Source: Sphingomonadales bacterium
Lineage (GTDB): Bacteria > Pseudomonadota > Alphaproteobacteria > Sphingomonadales > Sphingomonadaceae
Reading direction: 5' to 3'
NCBI GenBank assembly: GCA_027489295.1
Contig: JAIYAA010000402.1
Location: 1 to 16,895, forward strand
Length of the DNA: 16,895 bases
A model generated the notes under the pieces. The model saw only the letters and a program-made list of their open reading frames with translations, was not told the origin of the DNA and did no database searches. Position numbers and translations under genes: made by a program. Shown here in pieces: positions 1 to 7,105 of the stretch (the stretch's first letter is position 1; every line of letters begins with the position of its first letter).

Positions 1-279
1 GCCGCTGAAATCGGCAGGCCACAGCATATCTTGCGCTATTGGGAAACGCGTTTTCCCCAGCTGAAGCCGCTCACCCGTGCGGGCAACCGCCGGTATTACC
101 GACCCGACGACGTGGCGCTCGTGCGCCGCATCCACCAGCTCCTCAGCGAAGAGGGCTATACCATCCGCGGCGTTCAGCGACTGCTCGCGGACGAAAAGGC
201 GGCACGCGGCAGGAACCGCACCGCCGAGCTTCAGGCGATCCGCGATTCCCTCGCTAACGCGCTGGAAGCGGATCGCTGA
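1..279 (+). CDS. MerR-family transcriptional regulator, 3' part
   Basis: The reading frame is open from the window edge, so the start and the first part of the DNA-binding domain are missing; 92 residues remain. They hold most of a MerR-type winged helix-turn-helix: a helix ending in [13 protein letters not shown], then the wing with [13 protein letters not shown], then the second helix-turn-helix part around [13 protein letters not shown]. The tail after it is short and shows no cysteine or drug-binding domain, so this is a small MerR-like protein of unknown signal. In many alphaproteobacteria a gene of this kind follows ihfA; that neighbour would lie outside the window, so the link is inference. 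It converges on the phosphatase gene with three bases between the stop codons. The family is clear; the regulated genes are unknown. Confidence 0.88.
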   Translation, partial: AAEIGRPQHILRYWETRFPQLKPLTRAGNRRYYRPDDVALVRRIHQLLSEEGYTIRGVQRLLADEKAARGRNRTAELQAIRDSLANALEADR

Positions 280-282
280 GCC

Positions 283-816
283 TCAGGCATCCGGGCCCAG
301 GCTCGGATCCAGATCGCGCGGGCGCACGAACCGAACGAGTTCGGCGCTCGCGCGCGGCACTTGCTGCCACGCCGAAACATCGAAGCGTAGCTCGGCGAGG
401 GTGGCGGTCGGGAACTTCCGCTCGACCTCGTCGCGCAGCGGCCCGTCCTCGGTCACGCGATCGAGCACCAGCTCTTCCAGGCCCGGATTGTGCCCCGACA
501 GCAGCACCACATCGGCGCTGTCCGGCAGGGCCTCCACCGCATCGAGCAATGTCGGCAGCGAGGCGAGGTAGAGCTTCTGGTCCCACACCGGCTCGACCGC
601 GCTGCCATAGCCCTGCGACACCTGATCCAGCGTTTCCTTCACCCGCACCGCCGGCGAGGCGATGGCATGATCGAAGCGCAGGCCCTGCTCGCGCAGATAG
701 CGGCCCATCGCCACGGCGGCGCGCTGGCCCTTGGGATTGAGCGGCCGATCGAAATCGCGGGCGACCGGATCGTCCCAACCGGACTTGGCGTGGCGGAGGA
801 CGAGAAGGGTCTTCAT
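283..816 (-). CDS. SixA-like histidine phosphatase (phosphohistidine phosphatase)
   Basis: A 177-residue protein of the histidine phosphatase superfamily. The catalytic motif LRHAKSGWDD at residues 7-16 is the RHG-type motif (Arg8, His9) in the form with Ala-Lys that is typical of SixA. The second catalytic histidine is His109 in LLSGHNPGLEEL, and SPAVRVKET (Arg58) supplies a phosphate-binding arginine. SixA in E. coli removes phosphate from histidine of phosphotransfer proteins; here the substrate is unknown. The start ATG overlaps the stop of the upstream helicase gene as ATGA (813-816), so the two are probably translated in a coupled way, and the phosphatase is the last gene of the minus-strand operon. 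There is no signal peptide, so the protein should be cytoplasmic. Confidence 0.9.
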   Translation of the reverse strand: MKTLLVLRHAKSGWDDPVARDFDRPLNPKGQRAAVAMGRYLREQGLRFDHAIASPAVRVKETLDQVSQGYGSAVEPVWDQKLYLASLPTLLDAVEALPDSADVVLLSGHNPGLEELVLDRVTEDGPLRDEVERKFPTATLAELRFDVSAWQQVPRASAELVRFVRPRDLDPSLGPDA

Positions 817-3539
817 GCTTCCCCGGAAGTGGCGCTGGCGGTTGCCTCCGCCTCATGCCGCAACCCGGTGCCCAAGGAAAGCCGAACCCGTTCGACCGCG
901 GCATCCAGCGTGGTCCGCGTGATCCGCGTGCCCGGCGGAAAGGCATCGAGCAGCCGCGACGGCGTGGCGGCGGAGAGCAGCACGAACGCGCCGCGATCGT
1001 CCGCCCGGCGGATCAGCCGACCGAACGCCTGGGCAAGACGGGCGCGGACGATGCGGTCGTCATAGGCCGAACCGCCGCCGGCCAGCCGCCGCGCCGCGTG
1101 GAGCACGCTCGGCTTGGGCCAGGGCACACCCTCCATCACCACCAGCCGCAGCGAATCGCCGGGCACGTCCACCCCGTCGCGGAGCGCATCGGTGCCGATC
1201 AGCGAGGCACGCGGATCGTCGCGGAAAATGTCGACCAGCGTGCCGGTGTCGATCGGGTCGACATGCTGGGCGAGCAGAGGGAGGCCGTCGCGCGCCAGCC
1301 GGTCGGCGATGCGGGCATGCACCGCGCGGAGGCGGCGGATCGCGGTGAACAGTCCCAGCGTGCCACCGCCCGCCGCGGCGATCAGCCGGGCATAGGCGTT
1401 GGCGAGCGCCGCCATGTCGCCGCGCTTGACGTCGGTGACGATCAGCACCTCGGCCTGGTTGGGATAGTCGAACGGGCTCTTCGCCTCGAAGCGCTGGGCG
1501 GGGCGGAGCAGATGGGTGCTGCCGGAGCGGGCCTCGGCCACGTCCCAGTCGCCGCCGGCGCGCAGCGTGGCGGAGGTGACGAGCACGCCGTGCGCGGGCT
1601 CCAGCACGGTCTTGGCGAGGGGCCGGGCGGGATCGAGCCAGTGACGGTGCAGCCCGACATCGAATTCGCGGCCCTCGACGCGATCGACGGCGAGCCAGTC
1701 GACGAATTCGGGATCGGCCGGGCCGCCGATCCGGGCGATCAGCGCGAGCCACGCGCCCACCGTATCGACGCGCCAGCCGAGCGAGGCGATCGCGCCTTCG
1801 ATTCGGGCGCGGGCCGGGCCGTCCATCCAGTCGGGCGCCTCGGCCAGCACCGCCTCGAGCCGGCGGCCAAGCACCACCATCGGGCGGAGCAGCGCGTCGA
1901 GCGCGACGGTGGCATTGCCCGCGGCCTCGACCAGTGCGGCATCGGGTTCGGTGAGCTCGGTCTCCAGCCCATAGCCCGCGTCCGCCGCGCCATTGGCATC
2001 GCGCGCATAGACCAGCCCCCGCACCGCCGCGAGCAGCGACTCGATCGGCCCGAACGGCTCGCCTTCGTTCAGCCGCTGGAGCCAGCCGTCGCTGGGCAGC
2101 GCACGCGCCGCGTCGACCGCCTCGGAAATCGCGCGGCCGCCGCCATCGTCATAGCTGGCGACGTCGGACAGGCGGGCGGCAAGGCCTCGGCGGCGGCCGC
2201 GCGACCCCGATTCGGGGCCGGTCAGCCAGCGGCGCAGCTCGATCGATTCCTGGCCCGTCAGCGCGACCGAGAACATCGCGTCTGCCGCGTCGAACAGGTG
2301 GTGGCCCTCGTCGAACACATAGCGGGTGGGGCGGGTCTGGTTCTCGCGGCCCCGGGCTGCATTAACCATCACCAGCGCATGGTTGGCGATGACGATATCG
2401 GCATCGGCGCTGGCCCGGGCGGCGCGCTCGATGAAGCATTTCCGGTAGTGCGGACAGCCGGCATAGATGCACTCGCCGCGGCGATCGGTGAGCGCGGTCG
2501 AGCCGTTGCGGCGGAACAGGGTGGGGAGCCAGCCGGGCAGGTCGCCGCCGATCATGTCGCCATCGGCGGTGAAGGCCGCCCAGCGCGCGACCAGCTGGGC
2601 GAGGATCGCCGCGCGCCCGGCGAACCCGCCCTGCAGCGCGTCCTCCAGGTTGAGCAGGCAGACGTAATTCTCGCGGCCCTTGCGGGTGACGATGCGGGCG
2701 CGGCGCTGGACGGGGTCGGGGAACAGCCGCTCGCCTTCGTTGCCGAGCTGGCGCTGCAGCGCCTTGGTGAAGGTGGACACCCAGACCGGCCCGCCCGACT
2801 GCTCCGCCCAGAGCGAGGCGGGGGCGAGATAGCCGAGCGTCTTGCCTATGCCGGTGCCTGCCTCCGCCAGCACCATGTTCGGCGTGTCGGGCACGCTGCG
2901 CGGCGCGAAGGCTTGCGCGGCGGCCTCGGCATAGTCGCGCTGGCCCTGGCGACGCTCGGCGGTGGCGCCGGTCAGGCGCGCGAGCCGCTCGGCGACTTGC
3001 GTGGAATCGAGCGTGATCGTGCGCGGGGCGGGGCGGGGGGCGCCCTCCTCCCATTCGGGCAGCTTGGAGAACAGCCAGCGCTCGGCGCGTTCGGGCTTGG
3101 CGATGCGCTGGCCGAGCGCGGCGCTCCATGGCCAGCGCAGCCGGCCGAGCGATTGCAGCCCGTGCCAGGCGCCCTCGCGCTCGGGCCAGTCGCCTTCCGC
3201 CAGCGTCAGCAGCGTGGCGGCGGCATCGCGGAGAAAGGCCGCGACCTGCGCGTCGTCGGTCGGCGGCGCCAGCCCGCAGGCCCGCGCCAGCCCCTTGGGA
3301 GTCGGCACCATGAAGCGGGCGGGGCGGAGAAAGGCGAACAGCTCGAGCAGGTCGAGCCCGCTCAACTCGGGATGGCCGAGCCGCTGGCCGACCAAAGGTG
3401 CGTTGAGCAGCAGCACCGGGGTATCGGCGGCGATGCGGATCGCCTCGCCCCGGCTCAGCCCGCGCGTGCCCTCGGCCGTGGCGATCCACACGCCGGAATG
3501 GCTCGCGTGCAGGGCGGGGTAGGGGAGCGGCGGCAGCAT
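813..3539 (-). CDS. DinG/XPD-like ATP-dependent DNA helicase
   Basis: A superfamily 2 helicase of the DinG/YoaA/XPD group, 908 residues from the start I prefer. Motifs in order: an N-terminal region of about 180 residues without a motif I recognise; Walker A AEAGTGIGKT at 225-234; four cysteines spaced like the iron-sulfur cluster ligands of XPD/DinG (Cys294, 357, 362, 368); the DEGH box at 410-413; VTSATLR (motif III/IV region); and QAFGRLIRR at 837-845 (motif VI). Such enzymes unwind 5'-3', often acting on R-loops, forks or damaged DNA. The frame stays open upstream to an ATG at 3671, but that start would overlap the DUF4169 gene and add a basic, low-complexity tail. MLPPLPYPALHASHSGVW at 3539 looks like the natural N-terminus. 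A GTG five codons before the ATG is also possible. The stop overlaps the phosphatase start. Confidence 0.93.
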   Translation of the reverse strand: MLPPLPYPALHASHSGVWIATAEGTRGLSRGEAIRIAADTPVLLLNAPLVGQRLGHPELSGLDLLELFAFLRPARFMVPTPKGLARACGLAPPTDDAQVAAFLRDAAATLLTLAEGDWPEREGAWHGLQSLGRLRWPWSAALGQRIAKPERAERWLFSKLPEWEEGAPRPAPRTITLDSTQVAERLARLTGATAERRQGQRDYAEAAAQAFAPRSVPDTPNMVLAEAGTGIGKTLGYLAPASLWAEQSGGPVWVSTFTKALQRQLGNEGERLFPDPVQRRARIVTRKGRENYVCLLNLEDALQGGFAGRAAILAQLVARWAAFTADGDMIGGDLPGWLPTLFRRNGSTALTDRRGECIYAGCPHYRKCFIERAARASADADIVIANHALVMVNAARGRENQTRPTRYVFDEGHHLFDAADAMFSVALTGQESIELRRWLTGPESGSRGRRRGLAARLSDVASYDDGGGRAISEAVDAARALPSDGWLQRLNEGEPFGPIESLLAAVRGLVYARDANGAADAGYGLETELTEPDAALVEAAGNATVALDALLRPMVVLGRRLEAVLAEAPDWMDGPARARIEGAIASLGWRVDTVGAWLALIARIGGPADPEFVDWLAVDRVEGREFDVGLHRHWLDPARPLAKTVLEPAHGVLVTSATLRAGGDWDVAEARSGSTHLLRPAQRFEAKSPFDYPNQAEVLIVTDVKRGDMAALANAYARLIAAAGGGTLGLFTAIRRLRAVHARIADRLARDGLPLLAQHVDPIDTGTLVDIFRDDPRASLIGTDALRDGVDVPGDSLRLVVMEGVPWPKPSVLHAARRLAGGGSAYDDRIVRARLAQAFGRLIRRADDRGAFVLLSAATPSRLLDAFPPGTRITRTTLDAAVERVRLSLGTGLRHEAEATASATSGEA

Positions 3540-3603
3540 CGGACGTGCGCAGTTGTACACGATGCGTTCCGCTTTGACAGCGACAATGCGCCGAGCCGAA
3601 GGC

Positions 3604-3789
3604 TCAGTCCTCCGGCGTCTCGCGCTTGGCCTGGTCCAGCGCGCGCACCTTGCGCTCGGCCTCGGCCGCATCGCGCGCCTTTTCCGCCTTGGTGCGGCCG
3701 AAGCGGGCGCGATTGGCCTCGGCTTCCGCCTTGGCCGTCGCTTTGGCTCTCGCTTTTCGCGCTTTGTTCAGGTTAAGGATCTCGGCCAT
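3604..3789 (-). CDS. DUF4169 family small basic protein
   Basis: A 61-residue, highly charged protein beginning [17 protein letters not shown] and continuing with an Ala/Lys/Glu/Arg-rich helix that includes [19 protein letters not shown]. This matches what I know of DUF4169, a small family found in alphaproteobacteria with no established function. The composition predicts one long, positively charged helix or coiled coil with no membrane segment or signal peptide. It is the first gene of the minus-strand group, 64 bases upstream of the helicase, and diverges from ssb, so a role near DNA or RNA is possible but is only a guess from position. Confidence 0.85.
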   Translation of the reverse strand: MAEILNLNKARKARAKATAKAEAEANRARFGRTKAEKARDAAEAERKVRALDQAKRETPED

Positions 3790-3851
3790 ATTTGAGTCTT
3801 TCTAGCGCCCCTTCGCGCGGGCGCACCATCGTATATCGGAGTTTTTGCAGC
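3790..3851. promoter_or_regulatory. Divergent intergenic region between the DUF4169 gene and ssb
   Basis: These 62 bases must carry the start signals of both flanking genes. On the plus strand GGAG at 3838-3841 lies 10 bases before the ssb ATG and serves as its ribosome binding site. An inverted repeat, GCGCCC at 3805-3810 and GGGCGC at 3819-3824, could form a 6-bp hairpin in the ssb leader. I see no alphaproteobacterial LexA box of the GTTC-N7-GTTC type and no clear -35/-10 pair. Confidence 0.4.
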
Positions 3852-4439
3852 ATGGCGGGCAGCGTCAACAAGGTGATCCTCGTCGGCAATCTGGGGCGCG
3901 ACCCCGAGAGCCGGGCGTTCCAGAACGGCGGCAAGGTGGTCGAGCTGCGCATCGCCACGTCGGAAAGCTGGAAGGATCGCAACAGCGGCGAGCGCAAGGA
4001 AAAGACCGAGTGGCACACGGTGAAGATCTTCTCCGAAGGTCTCGCCAATGTCGCCGAGCGCTATCTGCGCAAGGGCAGCAAGGTCTATCTCGAAGGCCAG
4101 CTGCAGACCCGCAAGTGGCAGGACCAGAGCGGCGCCGATCGCTACTCGACCGAGATCGTGCTGCAGGGCTTCAACGCACAGATGGTGCTGCTCGATGGCC
4201 CCGGCGGCGGCCAGGGTGGCGGCATGGGCGGCGGCCGTAGCAGCGGCGGCGACGATTGGGGTGCGGACGAGTCGTTCGGTGGCGGTGGCGGTGCTGCTGG
4301 CGGCTTCGGCGGCGGCGCCCCGGCGGCGCGCGGCGGCAACACCTTCAACGGTGGTGGCCAGCGCAGCGGCGGTGCGGCGAGCGGCGGCGGCTTCGGCGGT
4401 GGCTTCCCGGACGATCTGGACGACGACGTGCCGTTCTGA
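3852..4439 (+). CDS. ssb: Single-stranded DNA-binding protein
   Basis: A 195-residue SSB. Residues 1 to about 115 form the OB fold, starting [19 protein letters not shown] and including the conserved stretches [19 protein letters not shown] and [17 protein letters not shown] flexible linker very rich in glycine follows. The acidic tip DDLDDDVPF at the C-terminus matches the E. coli-type DDDIPF tip that recruits recombination and repair proteins. The frame is open 20 codons further upstream, but the chosen ATG starts the conserved OB fold directly and has GGAG 10 bases upstream. The protein coats single-stranded DNA as a tetramer during replication and repair. It diverges from the DUF4169-helicase operon and converges on the membrane-protein gene; its stop codon lies inside a hairpin. 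Confidence 0.97.
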   Translation: MAGSVNKVILVGNLGRDPESRAFQNGGKVVELRIATSESWKDRNSGERKEKTEWHTVKIFSEGLANVAERYLRKGSKVYLEGQLQTRKWQDQSGADRYSTEIVLQGFNAQMVLLDGPGGGQGGGMGGGRSSGGDDWGADESFGGGGGAAGGFGGGAPAARGGNTFNGGGQRSGGAASGGGFGGGFPDDLDDDVPF

Positions 4440-4453
4440 TCGGCTGCGATCAG
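4436..4453. terminator. Hairpin spanning the convergent stop codons of ssb and the membrane-protein gene
   Basis: CTGATCG at 4436-4442 and CGATCAG at 4447-4453 form a perfect 7-bp stem with a GCTG loop. The ssb stop TGA (4437-4439) lies in the left arm and the minus-strand stop (4450-4452) in the right arm, so each mRNA would end its coding part inside the same hairpin. No T-run follows on either strand, so this is not a classical intrinsic terminator; it may act as an mRNA 3'-end stabiliser or as a weak bidirectional terminator. Confidence 0.4.
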
Positions 4454-6120
4454 CGGCCTGCGCCCGGTGCGGGCGCGGCGCACGGCCGCCAGACTTCGAG
4501 CGCCCGCTCCTCCCACCAGAACATCATGCGCGGCAACGGGATCGCGCAATAGGCGCCGCGATGCGCGGCCAGCCAGCGTGCCGGGCCAGACGGCGCGAAC
4601 AGCGGCAGCACCGGCACCACGAACCAGGCGCGGGCCCGCTCGGCCGCGCTCAGGCGCTCCCAGACCACGTCCGGCCAGGTCGCCGTCGCCGGATTGAGCC
4701 AGAGCAGCACCGGCGCCTTCGCGCCCAGCGCCGCGGCAACGCCGGGGCCCGTTCCCGAGAGATCGACCAGCAAGGCGCCCTGCGCGCGGCCGTGGGCGGC
4801 GTTCAGGAAGTCGGCCGTCTCGGCATCGACCAGCAGGCGGCTGCCGGTAATCGGATGGCGCACCGGGATCTGCTGGGCGAACAGCGAGTCGGGCAGGCTG
4901 TAGGGCGACAGCGCGGCGGCGAGCAGCAGCAGCGGCGCAGCGGCGAGGCTCAGCGCGAAGGCCGCAGCCTGCCGCCAGCGACGCGAGTCCTCACTCGCCA
5001 GCCGGAACAGCGCGAGCAGCGGAAAGACCATGCTGAAATCGAGCTGCGCCCATTGGTTGTTGAAGGTGCCCAGCGCGACCGCGAACGGGGCGGCGAGCAG
5101 CAGCGCGATCAGCAGCAGGTCGCGCCTTGCCACCAGGACCGCGTAGCCGGTGGCGATCAGCAGCAATGCCAGGCCGGGAAATTCGGGAATGCTGCCGTCC
5201 AGCGCGTCGGGCAAGGTCGTCGCCAGATAGAGCAGCGCCAGCGCGATCCCCCCATGGCCGGCCCATGCCGACCAGCGCGTCCGCCACAGCGCCAGCGCGG
5301 CCACCACCGCCAGCGCCGCGCCGCTGAGCAGCGGCGGCACCGCGGCCCAGTCGCCCAGCACCTTGATCGGCAGGTGCGCGGGCGTGTTGGGCAGCGCGAG
5401 GATGTGCTGGCTGGCCGAAATCCGCGCGAGCAGGGCGGGGATGTGGTGCAGCGGCAGGAAGAGGTGGATCAGCAGGGGAGTAAGGGCGAGCGCAACGACG
5501 AGGTCCGCGCTCCGTCTACGATGATGCCGGAGCGCGGCTCCGGCGAGCAGGAGCAGCAGCACGCACGCCAGCGCGAACAGCGGCGGTTTGGCGAAGGCGG
5601 CGGCGCACAGCCCGACCGCGATCACCACGGGTGCCGCGCCAGCCGCCAGCGGACGGTCCGTTCGCAACAGGATCGCGACGCCGGCCAGTACGAGCATTGC
5701 GCCTACATTGGCGGTGGAGTTGTAGCTCGGCGTGACGATCCAGGGAAAATAGACGACCAGCGCAGCCGCCGCCCCGAAGATCGCGGAACGCAGGCGCTCG
5801 CCCGGACCTGCTGCCACTTGATAGCCGAGCAGCGCCCCGGCGCAGGCGGCGATCGCGAAGCCGGCCAGGCGGTAGCGCTGCACGTCGCCGCCGAGCAGCG
5901 CGTAGAGCGGGTGCAGCAGATAGCCGAAGGGTTGATAGAGCAGCGCATAGGCCTCGGGATCGCGCGCCCAAGCGAGGTAGAAGATCTCGTCGGTCAGATC
6001 GACGCCGCGTCCCGATCCATAGACGAGCAGGCCGCCGCCGACCAGCAGGGCGAGCAACGCCCCGAGCAGCGGCAACAGGGTGCGGTCCGGCAGTATGCGG
6101 TGCTCAGGCCGTCCGATCAT
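4450..6120 (-). CDS. Polytopic membrane protein, possible GT-C type glycosyltransferase
   Basis: A 556-residue membrane protein. The first hydrophobic helix is at about residues 15-35, then comes a loop with DLTDEIFYLAWARDPEAY (Asp41, Asp44, Glu45), followed by many further hydrophobic stretches up to about residue 400 and a C-terminal part of roughly 130 residues that is probably soluble. An Asp-Glu pair in the first extracytoplasmic loop followed by a QPFGYLLHPLYALL segment is the architecture of GT-C enzymes such as GT39/ArnT-like transferases, which use polyprenyl-linked sugars. I cannot see a motif that fixes the donor or acceptor, and it may be annotated only as hypothetical elsewhere. 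GGGGA lies just before the start codon. The gene diverges from the lipoprotein gene, across a region with a palindrome. Confidence 0.7.
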   Translation of the reverse strand: MIGRPEHRILPDRTLLPLLGALLALLVGGGLLVYGSGRGVDLTDEIFYLAWARDPEAYALLYQPFGYLLHPLYALLGGDVQRYRLAGFAIAACAGALLGYQVAAGPGERLRSAIFGAAAALVVYFPWIVTPSYNSTANVGAMLVLAGVAILLRTDRPLAAGAAPVVIAVGLCAAAFAKPPLFALACVLLLLLAGAALRHHRRRSADLVVALALTPLLIHLFLPLHHIPALLARISASQHILALPNTPAHLPIKVLGDWAAVPPLLSGAALAVVAALALWRTRWSAWAGHGGIALALLYLATTLPDALDGSIPEFPGLALLLIATGYAVLVARRDLLLIALLLAAPFAVALGTFNNQWAQLDFSMVFPLLALFRLASEDSRRWRQAAAFALSLAAAPLLLLAAALSPYSLPDSLFAQQIPVRHPITGSRLLVDAETADFLNAAHGRAQGALLVDLSGTGPGVAAALGAKAPVLLWLNPATATWPDVVWERLSAAERARAWFVVPVLPLFAPSGPARWLAAHRGAYCAIPLPRMMFWWEERALEVWRPCAAPAPGAGR

Positions 6121-6256
6121 ATCCCCCCATGCGCCACGTTTTTTGGCAAGGCGGTAGCGCTAGACCAATGCCGGCCAAGCGTCAGCCGCTTTTGCAGCGT
6201 GGGGGGAGCAAAGTCGTCGCCCCGCCGTTGCTATTCCCGAACGGATGGAGGGCAGG
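6121..6256. promoter_or_regulatory. Divergent intergenic region with a TAGCGCTA palindrome
   Basis: These 136 bases separate the membrane-protein gene (-) from the lipoprotein gene (+). TAGCGCTA at 6155-6162 is a perfect 8-base palindrome, extended to GGTAGCGCTAGACC at 6153-6166. That resembles LacI-family operators of alphaproteobacteria, which often have the form TGGT(T)AGCGCTA(A)CCA, but here the right half has an extra base. GGAGGG at 6247-6252 is the ribosome binding site of the lipoprotein gene. I recognise no -35/-10 pair with confidence and no gene in between. Confidence 0.3.
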
Positions 6257-6721
6257 ATGCGAAACAGGGGTGCGGGCCGGTGGTCGGCGGGAATGGCACT
6301 GCTCGTACTGGCAGCCTGCGGGCGGGGCGAGCGCAGCACCGACGATCCCGCGGGGCAGAACGTCGCCGCGGCGGCGGCGTCGGGCATGCCGGCCAATGTC
6401 GCGGCGGCGATCGATTGCAGCAACACGCCGTCGTTCGTGCCGGTCTATGCCGGCGCCACGATCCTGAGCTGCACCGCCGCACCGGACGGGCTCGACGGGC
6501 GGCACGTCAGCGGCAACCTGGTCTACCAGACCGACGCCCCGGAAAAGACCGTGCTCGGCTGGTCGCGAGCGCAGGCCAATGCCTCGGGGCTGAAGTTCGC
6601 CCGTGAAACCGCGTTCAGCTACGAAGCCGGCGAGGAAGGCGAACGCAGCCTGCGCATCGTGGTGGACAGCCATCTCGGCCGCACCCGCGCATCGATCAGC
6701 TGGGGCCAGAAGGCGGACTGA
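6257..6721 (+). CDS. Putative lipoprotein of unknown function
   Basis: A 154-residue protein with a lipoprotein signal: basic MRNRGAGRW, a hydrophobic stretch, then the lipobox LAAC with Cys21 as the lipidated residue. The mature protein starts with a low-complexity linker to about residue 45, then a small domain with two cysteines (in IDCSNTPS and ILSCTAAP) that could form a disulfide, and a C-terminal part ending RTRASISWGQKAD. I chose the ATG at 6257 because GGAGGG sits four bases before it; an ATG at 6245 in the same frame has no ribosome binding site. I do not recognise the family. The start of the folded domain (FVPVYAGATILSC) and DAPEKTVLGWSRAQA recall small periplasmic proteins of sphingomonads described only as hypothetical. 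It converges on the Sel1-like gene with one base between the stops. Confidence 0.85.
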   Translation: MRNRGAGRWSAGMALLVLAACGRGERSTDDPAGQNVAAAAASGMPANVAAAIDCSNTPSFVPVYAGATILSCTAAPDGLDGRHVSGNLVYQTDAPEKTVLGWSRAQANASGLKFARETAFSYEAGEEGERSLRIVVDSHLGRTRASISWGQKAD

Positions 6722-6722
6722 G

Positions 6723-7019
6723 TCAGGCGGCGCGGCTGTCCAGTCCGCGCAGCCAGGCGCGGGCGGCCTTCTGCGCGTCGATGATCTCGCGCGCGGTCAT
6801 GTCCTCGGCGATATCGGCGCGGCAAGCCTGCGCTTCGAGGCTGCCGGTCATCGCAGCGATGTTGAACCATTTGTGCGCCTCGACCAGATCGATCGACACG
6901 CCTTCCGCACCGCTCGAAAAGACGACGCCCAGGTCGAAACAGGCATCGGCGCTCCCCCGTGCGGCATCGCGCAGGCGGCTTTCGATCAGAAATCGGGCAC
7001 TCTTCTCACTACTCGCCAT
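6723..7019 (-). CDS. Short Sel1-like repeat protein
   Basis: A 98-residue protein with a single Sel1-like (TPR-related) helical hairpin at about residues 22-58: ADACFDLGVVFSSGAEGVSI followed by DLVEAHKWFNIAAMTGSLEA. The DLVEAHKWFNIAA part is the typical second helix of a Sel1 repeat. Proteins of this family usually carry several repeats and act as protein-binding scaffolds; this one is minimal, cytoplasmic by the lack of a signal peptide, and its partner is unknown. GGGGA eight bases before the ATG is a good ribosome binding site. It has its own 86-base upstream gap, so it is probably transcribed apart from panC, which lies upstream on the same strand. Confidence 0.85.
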   Translation of the reverse strand: MASSEKSARFLIESRLRDAARGSADACFDLGVVFSSGAEGVSIDLVEAHKWFNIAAMTGSLEAQACRADIAEDMTAREIIDAQKAARAWLRGLDSRAA

Positions 7020-7071
7020 CGCAACATTCCCCGTTCGGCTCCTTCGTGAGTTCGAATTTGGGGAGGAACGG

Positions 7072-7096
7072 AGAATAAAAGGTTAAGCGGCTTAAC
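7072..7096 (-). terminator. Probable intrinsic terminator after panC
   Basis: Ten bases after the panC stop, GTTAAG and CTTAAC (7091-7096 and 7082-7087 read on the minus strand) pair around a three-base loop. On the minus strand a CTTTTATTC tract follows. The stem is short, so termination may be weak; the same palindrome could instead be an operator for the Sel1-like gene downstream. Confidence 0.4.
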
Positions 7097-7105
7097 TGTA
7101 GTTAT

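Noticed and set aside
855..3776. A 973-codon open frame on the plus strand, opposite the helicase gene
   Set aside because: It has no recognisable motif, is Gly/Ala/Arg/Gln-rich and lies in the frame where G+C-rich third positions of the helicase remove stop codons. It is a shadow of the helicase gene.
3790..3851. LexA (SOS) box in front of ssb
   Set aside because: No GTTC-N7-GTTC or GAAC-N7-GAAC pattern is present in the gap.
4048..6606. An 852-codon open frame on the plus strand across ssb and opposite the membrane-protein gene
   Set aside because: It is low-complexity Arg/Gln/Ala-rich sequence that spans three real genes with motif and composition support in other frames.
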